A stretch of DNA of 64,000 nt from CBDBGD01 sp965205235 (GTDB taxonomy: Bacteria > Chloroflexota > Dehalococcoidia > Lucifugimonadales > UBA1127). The translations under genes and the position numbers were made by a program. Shown in pieces: positions 58,855 through 64,000 of the stretch. Under the pieces are notes generated by a model, which worked only from the letters and a program-made list of their open reading frames with translations, ran no database searches and had not been told where the DNA came from. The stretch covers positions 67,670-131,669 of the forward strand of contig CBDBGD010000004.1 of NCBI GenBank assembly GCA_965205235.1, read 5' to 3'. Every line of letters begins with the position of its first letter. Within the stretch, counting starts at the first letter, position 1.

Positions 58855-59517
58855 CTAGGCCTCGCTGCGGTCCCAGCCGGGGAGGGTCCAGTAGCCGAGG
58901 AAGGGGAGGGTGACGACAGTCTGGAGGCCCTGGGCCCGCTTGAGCCGCTGGACGTTGTAGAAGTGGGTGGCCATCTCGGCTTCGCTGTGTCGGAAGTTGC
59001 CCTCGAGGGTGGTGTGCCAGAGGCCGGGCCGGTCGGGGTCGGGGAAGAGGGTGCCGGGGTAGCGGTGGGCGATCATGGCGTAGAAAGAGTCGGCGGGCTG
59101 GCTCATGGTCTTCTGCCGCACGGAGGCGACGGTCTCACGGGTGAGGATGTTGCGGACGAGCTCCAGGGCCTGCTCCAGCTTCTCGAGGACCTGGGGGATG
59201 CTGCGCCATCGGGTCTCGTCGAGGTATCGATGGGGGAGGGCGGCGAGGGCGTGGAGATCCTCCCAGTAGGGCTTGCCGCCGGGAAAGAGGGCGTCGCCCC
59301 AGTTGCGGGAGAGGAGGTAGTGGCGGAAGAGGTGTGAGGCGGCGTGGCTGACGTTCTGTCGGATGCTCCAGCCGGACCAGCTCCAGTTGGGGCTGGTCCA
59401 CTCCCACTGGTCGTCGGTGAGGCCGTCGGTCTCGCGGGCGACCATGTCGCCGAGGGTGGTGTAGATGGGGAAGAGGGTGAGGGCGGGGGCGTCGGGCGCC
59501 GGGAGGACGTTGGTCAT
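58855..59517 (-). CDS. DinB-like (four-helix, possible thiol S-transferase) protein
   Basis: 220 residues. TLGDMVARETDGLTDDQWEWTSPNWSWSGWSIRQNVSHAASHLFRHYLLSRNWGD has the DinB/YfiT outline, with clustered His residues (SHAASHLFRH) as candidate metal ligands, then ALELVRNILTRETVASV and HSEAEMATHFYNVQRLKRAQG. These proteins often act as mycothiol/bacillithiol-dependent enzymes; not testable here. ATG at 59517 with a GGAG-type site. Confidence 0.62.
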   Translation of the reverse strand: MTNVLPAPDAPALTLFPIYTTLGDMVARETDGLTDDQWEWTSPNWSWSGWSIRQNVSHAASHLFRHYLLSRNWGDALFPGGKPYWEDLHALAALPHRYLDETRWRSIPQVLEKLEQALELVRNILTRETVASVRQKTMSQPADSFYAMIAHRYPGTLFPDPDRPGLWHTTLEGNFRHSEAEMATHFYNVQRLKRAQGLQTVVTLPFLGYWTLPGWDRSEA

Positions 59518-59567
59518 GGGAGACTCCTTCTATCGGTCTGCGCGGGGCGTGGCGCCGGAGGCGGGGG

Positions 59568-59735
59568 TTAGTAGCGATGGCCCTCATGGCGCGACTTGAG
59601 GATCTCCTCAATGGAGATGTCGACGGGCTTCCATCGGGCTCGGCGCTCTTGGAATTCCTCGACTGCCCGGCGGCGCTCGGCTGCACAGTCCTTGCCGTCG
59701 TTAGTTTCGGGCTCAGGCGTTGTGGGCTCAGGCAC
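59568..59735 (-). CDS. VapB-like antitoxin fragment or orphan, 55 aa
   Basis: Small gene below usual ORF-size cut-offs. GTG start at 59735, four bases after GGAG; a good promoter precedes it. Translation begins VPEPTTPEPE and ends ERRAR...DISIEEILKSRHEGHRY. The terminal RHEGHRY resembles the C-termini of VapB antitoxins that bind VapC toxins; the DNA-binding N-terminal half is missing or replaced by a Pro/Glu-rich stretch. No VapC-like gene follows (DinB-like gene is next). Family assignment is tentative. Confidence 0.5.
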   Translation of the reverse strand: MPEPTTPEPETNDGKDCAAERRRAVEEFQERRARWKPVDISIEEILKSRHEGHRY

Positions 59736-59765
59736 GGCACTCCAATCTCTTGATTCGACACCACC

Positions 59766-59794
59766 ACTGTATGCAACGCTTTGCGCCCAGTCAA
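59766..59794 (-). promoter_or_regulatory. Promoter of the small antitoxin-like gene
   Basis: On the minus strand TTGACT (59794-59789), 17-base spacer, TACAGT (59771-59766); the GTG is about 30 bases from the -10. Confidence 0.5.
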
Positions 59795-59859
59795 CACAGG
59801 TGAGGACGGGGCGAACGTGCTCATGTGAAGGGCCTTTTCGAGGTTATCCCTACGGTAGA

Positions 59860-59982
59860 CCTTGGGTGGGCCCACCCGCCCACCCGGATGTTTCCTTCGG
59901 GGGGCTGCGCCCCCCATGCCCCCGCTGGTCGGCCTCGTAGGCTTACGACGCTTGGACGGCGGCCCTTCGACCAGCTCAGGGC
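59860..59982. repeat. Mosaic intergenic repeat copy
   Basis: TTGGGTGGGCCCACCC..CACCCGGATG, GGGGGGCTGCGCCCCCC hairpin (59899-59915), and a CCTTCGACCAGCTCAGGG module (59958-59975), between the antitoxin-like gene and the MFS gene end. Confidence 0.7.
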
Positions 59983-60001
59983 GAGCGGGAGCGACGGCGG
60001 T

Positions 60002-61318
60002 CTACGACGACTGGACGGGGGCGGCGGAGCGCGGGAGGCTGATGGCCGCGAGGGCGCCGACGAGGTAGAGGACGGCGGAGTAGGGGAAGATGACCTCGAA
60101 GCCGAAGTAGCCCACGAGGCCGCCGAGAATCAACGGCGGGAAGAAGCCGAAGGCGGCGTTGCTGCCCCAGAGGAGGCCGATGAGGCTGCCCTCGAGGCGC
60201 TTGCCCTCGCCGAGGTCCATGGCGGCGGCCTGGACGAGGGAGTTGATGGAGAACATGACGGTGCCCAGAAGGGCGACCAGCACGATGAGAGCAGCGCCGC
60301 TGTTGCCGACGATCATCAGGCTCGCCAGGACGGCGGAGACGGCCATGACGCCGACCATGACGGGCTTGCGCCCGATTCGGTCGGAGAGGACGCCGATGAG
60401 GGGGCCGCAGACGATGGCGGCGGCGGTGAGCAGGGAGAGGTGGACGCCCTGCATGAAGCTGCCCATGTTCAGCTCTTCGGCGAGGTAGATGGGGAGGAAG
60501 AGGAGGAGGCCCCGGTCGCCCATGCCGCGGACGCCGGAGACGACGATGAGGGAGACGAGGCCGCGGTTTCGGAAGAGGCCGCCGAGGTCTCGGAACTGCT
60601 GGCCGAGACTGCGCCCGCCCTGTTTCGTCGTGATGCGTTCGCCGCCGACGTTCCACAGGAGGAGCATGATGGCCAGGGCGACGACGGTGGTGGGGAGGGC
60701 CGCCCACAGGAGCACGTGCTGCCACGCAAGGACGGCCAGCAGCGCGCCGACGAGGACCGGGGCGACGGTCTCGCCGAGGTTGCCGGTGGAGCGGTGGAGG
60801 GACAGCATGAGGCCGCGTCGCTGGGGGTAGCGCTGGGAGAGGATGCCGAGGGCGGGAGGGTGCCACAGGGAGCCGGCGGACGAGGCGAAGCTCAGGGCGA
60901 CCAGGATCAGGAGGTAGGAGGGCGCGATGCCGACGACGAGGTAGCCCAAGGCCATGAGGGCCAGACTGGCGCCGAGGAAGAGGCCTCGCAGGTGCTGGAG
61001 GCGGTCGACCATCATGCCGCCGCCCATGCTGAAGACGCCGCCGCTGCCCTGCCGGACGGCGTCGAGGAGGCCGACCTGGATGGGGGCGAGGCCAAGGGCG
61101 GCGTAGATCTGGGGGATGATGACCAGGAAGCCGCGCTGGTACATGTGCTGGATGCTGTGGCTGCCGATGAGGGTGGAGGCGACGACGGCGTTGGAGCCGC
61201 GGCGCTGGGCCGGGTCGCTGGGGGACGCGGTCTGCTCGCGGGCCAAGGCTCCTCCGGGCAGCGTGGACTCGAGGGGGCGCGGCCCTGGCACCCTATCGCG
61301 CTTGGGGGAGGGCGTCAA
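60002..61318 (-). CDS. MFS transporter
   Basis: 438-residue twelve-helix transporter: IQVGLLDAVRQGSGGVFSMGGGMMVDRLQHLRG (motif A-like loop), GSLWHPPALGILSQRYPQRRGLMLSLHRSTGNLGETVAPVLVGALL, ICGPLIGVLSDRIGRKPVMVGVM and MFSINSLVQAAAMDL. Start is TTG at 61318 overlapping the stop of the upstream MFS gene; a GTG at 61291 is an alternative. Third of three tandem MFS genes and the only undamaged one. Substrate unknown. Confidence 0.85.
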   Translation of the reverse strand: MTPSPKRDRVPGPRPLESTLPGGALAREQTASPSDPAQRRGSNAVVASTLIGSHSIQHMYQRGFLVIIPQIYAALGLAPIQVGLLDAVRQGSGGVFSMGGGMMVDRLQHLRGLFLGASLALMALGYLVVGIAPSYLLILVALSFASSAGSLWHPPALGILSQRYPQRRGLMLSLHRSTGNLGETVAPVLVGALLAVLAWQHVLLWAALPTTVVALAIMLLLWNVGGERITTKQGGRSLGQQFRDLGGLFRNRGLVSLIVVSGVRGMGDRGLLLFLPIYLAEELNMGSFMQGVHLSLLTAAAIVCGPLIGVLSDRIGRKPVMVGVMAVSAVLASLMIVGNSGAALIVLVALLGTVMFSINSLVQAAAMDLGEGKRLEGSLIGLLWGSNAAFGFFPPLILGGLVGYFGFEVIFPYSAVLYLVGALAAISLPRSAAPVQSS

Positions 61319-62585
61319 GGGCCGTCTTCGTCGTCGTCGTCATCGGCATCGGGCGCGGGGATGAGGCGGGCGGCCCAGAACCGGCGCGGGTGGGGCTCGG
61401 GGAGCAAGAAGCCGGCGACGGCAAGGCTCCAGGCCAGCACGGCGAAGACGGTGAATCCCGGCAGGTAGCTGCCCGTGAGGTCCGTCAGCGCGCCCGCGGC
61501 CAGGGGCGCAACGAAGGTGAGCGTGCCGCCCACGGTCATGATGGCCGCCCACATGAGGGAGACCTGCTCAGGGCGACATGCGCGGCATCTCCATGGGGAC
61601 GGTGAGGAGGATGGGGACGTAGAGCCAGGAACGATACCCCCAGGAGCAGCAGAGGGACATAGACGAAGGAGGAGTCGGCGAAGAGGAAGCTGCCGAACCC
61701 GGCAAGGCCCACCAGGACGCCGGGTATGAGCAGGAAGGGCCTTCTGCTGCTGGACTCGCACGGGAGAGCAGGCCGGCGAGCCAGGAGCGCTACAAGAAGC
61801 CCGCGAGGGGCAGCAGGCTGAGCATCGAGCCCGGCACGGTTCAGGGATATTTCGTGCACCTCAAAGTAGAAGGCGGGCAGCCATGCGACCAGCACGGTGT
61901 ACTGGGCCACGGGCCCGGCGTCGGCGGCGGCGAGGAGGAGCGCCGGACGGGACTTCATCACCTTCCACGCATGGCCCAGGGAGAGGCCGCGGATGGGGGC
62001 CTTGGCGCTGCTGACCCACACGTCCGAGGGCGATCCAGGTCAGAGCGCCCGCGAGGTTGACTAAGCCAAAGACGCTCAGCGCGGCCTTCCAGCCGATGGC
62101 TATCGACATCGGACATGGGGGCCGCGACAAAGGTGGAGAGGGCCATGGCCAGGGTGATGGCAGGCCTGGCTGAGCCCGTTCACCAGGGGCAGCTCGCGGG
62201 GGCGGAACCAGTACATGAGCAGCGGGCCCAGGGCGGGAAGGAGGATGGCGATGGAGGCGCCAAACATGATCCGCGTGGCGACGAGCACGGGGTAGTCGAA
62301 GGCGAGAAGGGTGAGGGCCGGGGCCGCCGCAAAGCAGCCAGCCCCCGGCGACGAGGGTCCTTGAGCGGGATGCGGCCCACCAACATGCTGCAGGGGATGG
62401 CCAGCGTGGTCGCCAGGAGGGTGAGGCCGGTGAGCAGGCCCGCCTCGCTGTAGCTGATGTCGTAGTCGTCGATGATGTAGGGGGCGACGGGACCGACGAC
62501 GAAGAAGCTGAGGCCAAAGGAAGCCTTGAGCAGCAAGACCAGTCGCCGCTATGACGAAGCGATAGGGGCTGTCGTGCGGGTCCAT
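61315..62585 (-). pseudogene. MFS transporter gene with multiple frameshifts, copy A
   Basis: Begins at ATG 62585 (MDPHDSPYRFVIAATG) and ends at 61315. The protein outline is intact only by hopping frames: LLLKASFGLSFFVVGPVAPYI (62.5 kb), GRIPLK break, AAAPALTLLAFDYPVLVATRI, then AIGWKAALSVFGLVNLAGALTWIALG, KAPIRGLSLGHAWKVMKSR, SFVYVPLLLLG, and PEQVSLMWAAIMTVGGTLTF near the end. At least five single-base shifts, mostly insertions. Ends DADDDDDEDGP. Residue choice is still clearly selected, so damage is recent or technical. Confidence 0.75.
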
Positions 62586-62770
62586 GGCGGTGGTCAGCGG
62601 AGGTCCGTCCAGCGAGCGTCGCGTGCAGTCGACGACGGCATTCGGCGCGCGCAACGCTGCGCCGGGGTCGTTCGGGGGATGCGGCCTGATGTGGCGCCAA
62701 GGCTCCTCCGGGCGTCGCGGGACTGGAGGGGGTCCAGCCTTGGGTACCGTATCCCGCCCGCGGGCGGGCG

Positions 62771-64000
62771 TCAAGGGCCGGGCCGGTCGTCGTCATCGCC
62801 GTCCTGCGCGGCGCTGGGCCGGCGGGTGGACCAGTCGGATGCGGCGGACGCGGCGACGTCCTCGCGGCTCGGGGAGCAGAAAGCCCGCCACGGCCAGGCT
62901 CCAGGCCAGGACGGCGAAGAGGGAGAAGCCGGGGCAGGTAGCTGCCGGTGAGGTCGGTCAGAGCGCCCACAGCCAGCGGCGCCAAGAAGGTGAGCGTGCC
63001 GCCCACGGTCATGATGGCCGCCCACATAAGGGAGACCTGCTCGGGGGCTATGCGCGGGAGCTCCATGGGGAGCGTCATCAGTATGGGTACGTAGAGCCAG
63101 GACGCTACGCCCAGGAGCAGCAGGGGGACGTAGACGAGGGAGGAGTCAGCGAGGAGGAAACTGCCGAAGCCGGCGAAGCCCACCATGATGCCGGGCACCA
63201 GGAGGAAGGGGCGCCGGCGTTGGACTCGCATGGTGAGCAGCCCGACGGCCAGCAAGGGCAACGAAACCGGCGAGAGGCAGCAGGCTGAGCATACTGCCGG
63301 AGCGGTTCAGGGGTATGCCGTGCACCTCAAGGTAGAAGGCGGGAAGCCACGCGACGAGCGCGGTGTACTGGGCAAGAGGGCCGGCGTCGGCTGCGGCGAG
63401 GAGGAGGGCGGTGCGGGACTTCATCACCCTCCACGCGTGGCCCAGGGTCAGCCCTCTGATGGGGGCCTTGGCATTCTGGCCCACGCGCCCGAGGGCAGAT
63501 CCACACGAACGGCGCCGGCGAGGTTGACGAAGCCGAAGACGCTCAGGGCCTCCTTCCAGCCTATGGCCTCGGACAATGGGGCCGCTATGAAGGTGGACAA
63601 GGACATGGCCAGGGCGGTGACGGCCAAGTTGAGCCCGTTCACCAGGGGAAGCTCGCGGGGGCGGAACCAGTACATGAGCAGGGGCCCCAGGGCCGGAAGG
63701 AGGATGGCGAAGGATGCGCCGAAGACGATGCGCGTGGCGAGAAGCACGGGGTAGTCGAAAGCGAAAAGGGTGAGGGCCGGGGCGGCAGCGAGGAACCAGC
63801 CCACGGCGATGAGGGCTCTTCAGCGGAATGCGGCCCACCAGCATGCTGCCGGGGATGGCCAGCGTGGTCTGGGCGAGGACGGTGAGGCCTGTGAGCAGAC
63901 CGGCCTCGGTGTAGCTGATGTGGTAGCTGTCGATGATGTAGGGTGCGACGGGCCCGATCACAAAGAAGCTCAGGCCAAAGCAGGCGTTGAGCAGGAAGGC
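62771..64000 (-). pseudogene. MFS transporter gene with multiple frameshifts, copy B, cut by window edge
   Basis: Close paralogue of copy A, 185 bases upstream of it; its 5' end lies beyond 64000. Segments in changing frames: AFLLNACFGLSFFVIGPVAPYIIDSYHISYTEAGLL, GRIPLK break, MGWFLAAAPALTLFAFDYPVL, EAIGWKEALSVFGFVNLAGA, KAPIRGLTLGHAWRV, RRPFLLVPGIMVGFAGFGSFL and PEQVSLMWAAIMTVGGTLTFLAPLAVG. At least five shifts are needed; several repair by removing one base (for example GCCGTTCG to GCCTTCG near 63514). Tail DGDDDDRPGP. Confidence 0.75.

Overview
The window reads as one chromosomal stretch of a GC-rich bacterium (about two-thirds G+C by eye). I infer an uncultured Chloroflexota of the Dehalococcoidia/SAR202 type from the expanded COG2159 amidohydrolases, the CoA-activation and beta-oxidation genes, the F420-type PPOX protein and the many dispersed intergenic repeats; no rRNA or marker gene here proves this. 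No tRNA, rRNA or CRISPR array was seen. Most genes start after a GGAGG-type ribosome site, and several recognisable promoters are TTGACA/TATAAT-like or extended -10 (TGnTATAAT) types.

Region by region. 1-5.8 kb: four COG2159 metal-dependent hydrolases, two on each strand, around a compact divergent promoter, plus a fluoride channel. 5.8-8.3 kb: msrA, a cytochrome b561 and a fifth hydrolase. 8.5-9.5 kb: an IS30-family element inserted into an intergenic repeat. 9.6-14.1 kb: a ketopantoate reductase-like gene with an ACG start, an M1 aminopeptidase and an FAH-family protein. 14.3-16.8 kb: an Asp-box membrane protein, mug, thpR and a DUF2283 protein. 17.1-27.3 kb: translation genes (thrS, gatCA, serS, lysS) and greA, with greA preceded by a terminator-like leader. 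27.5-30.8 kb: two enoyl-CoA hydratase-family genes, a small membrane protein and an acyl-CoA synthetase in one coupled unit. 30.8-35.3 kb: a Fic protein with palindromic operators, an orphan DNA methyltransferase, a HigA antitoxin and a cysteine synthase. 35.5-43.2 kb: a long plus-strand unit, recF, cobalamin adenosyltransferase, a lipoprotein hydrolase, hisH, hisA, a methyltransferase-like gene, hisF, a HAD phosphatase, hisIE and thrB. 43.2-52.5 kb (minus strand): an amidohydrolase with an altered metal site, an NHL beta-propeller, two lipoproteins (one collagen-like), two universal stress proteins (one fused to a cyclic-nucleotide domain), an MFS exporter and an SDR. 52.5-54.7 kb: a restriction-modification-like island (methyltransferase, HNH nuclease with duplicated zinc modules, PD-(D/E)XK-like protein). 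54.7-64 kb: an S9 peptidase, a repeat-filled gap, a sixth COG2159 hydrolase, a DinB-like protein, a tiny VapB-like antitoxin, and three tandem MFS genes, two of them riddled with frameshifts.

The most unusual items are the greA leader, the operator array of fic, the mosaic intergenic repeats and the IS30 copy that split one of them, the nuclease island, and the frameshifted MFS pair at the right edge. Nothing in the window amounts to a proven new system; the nuclease island and the Fic locus are the best candidates.
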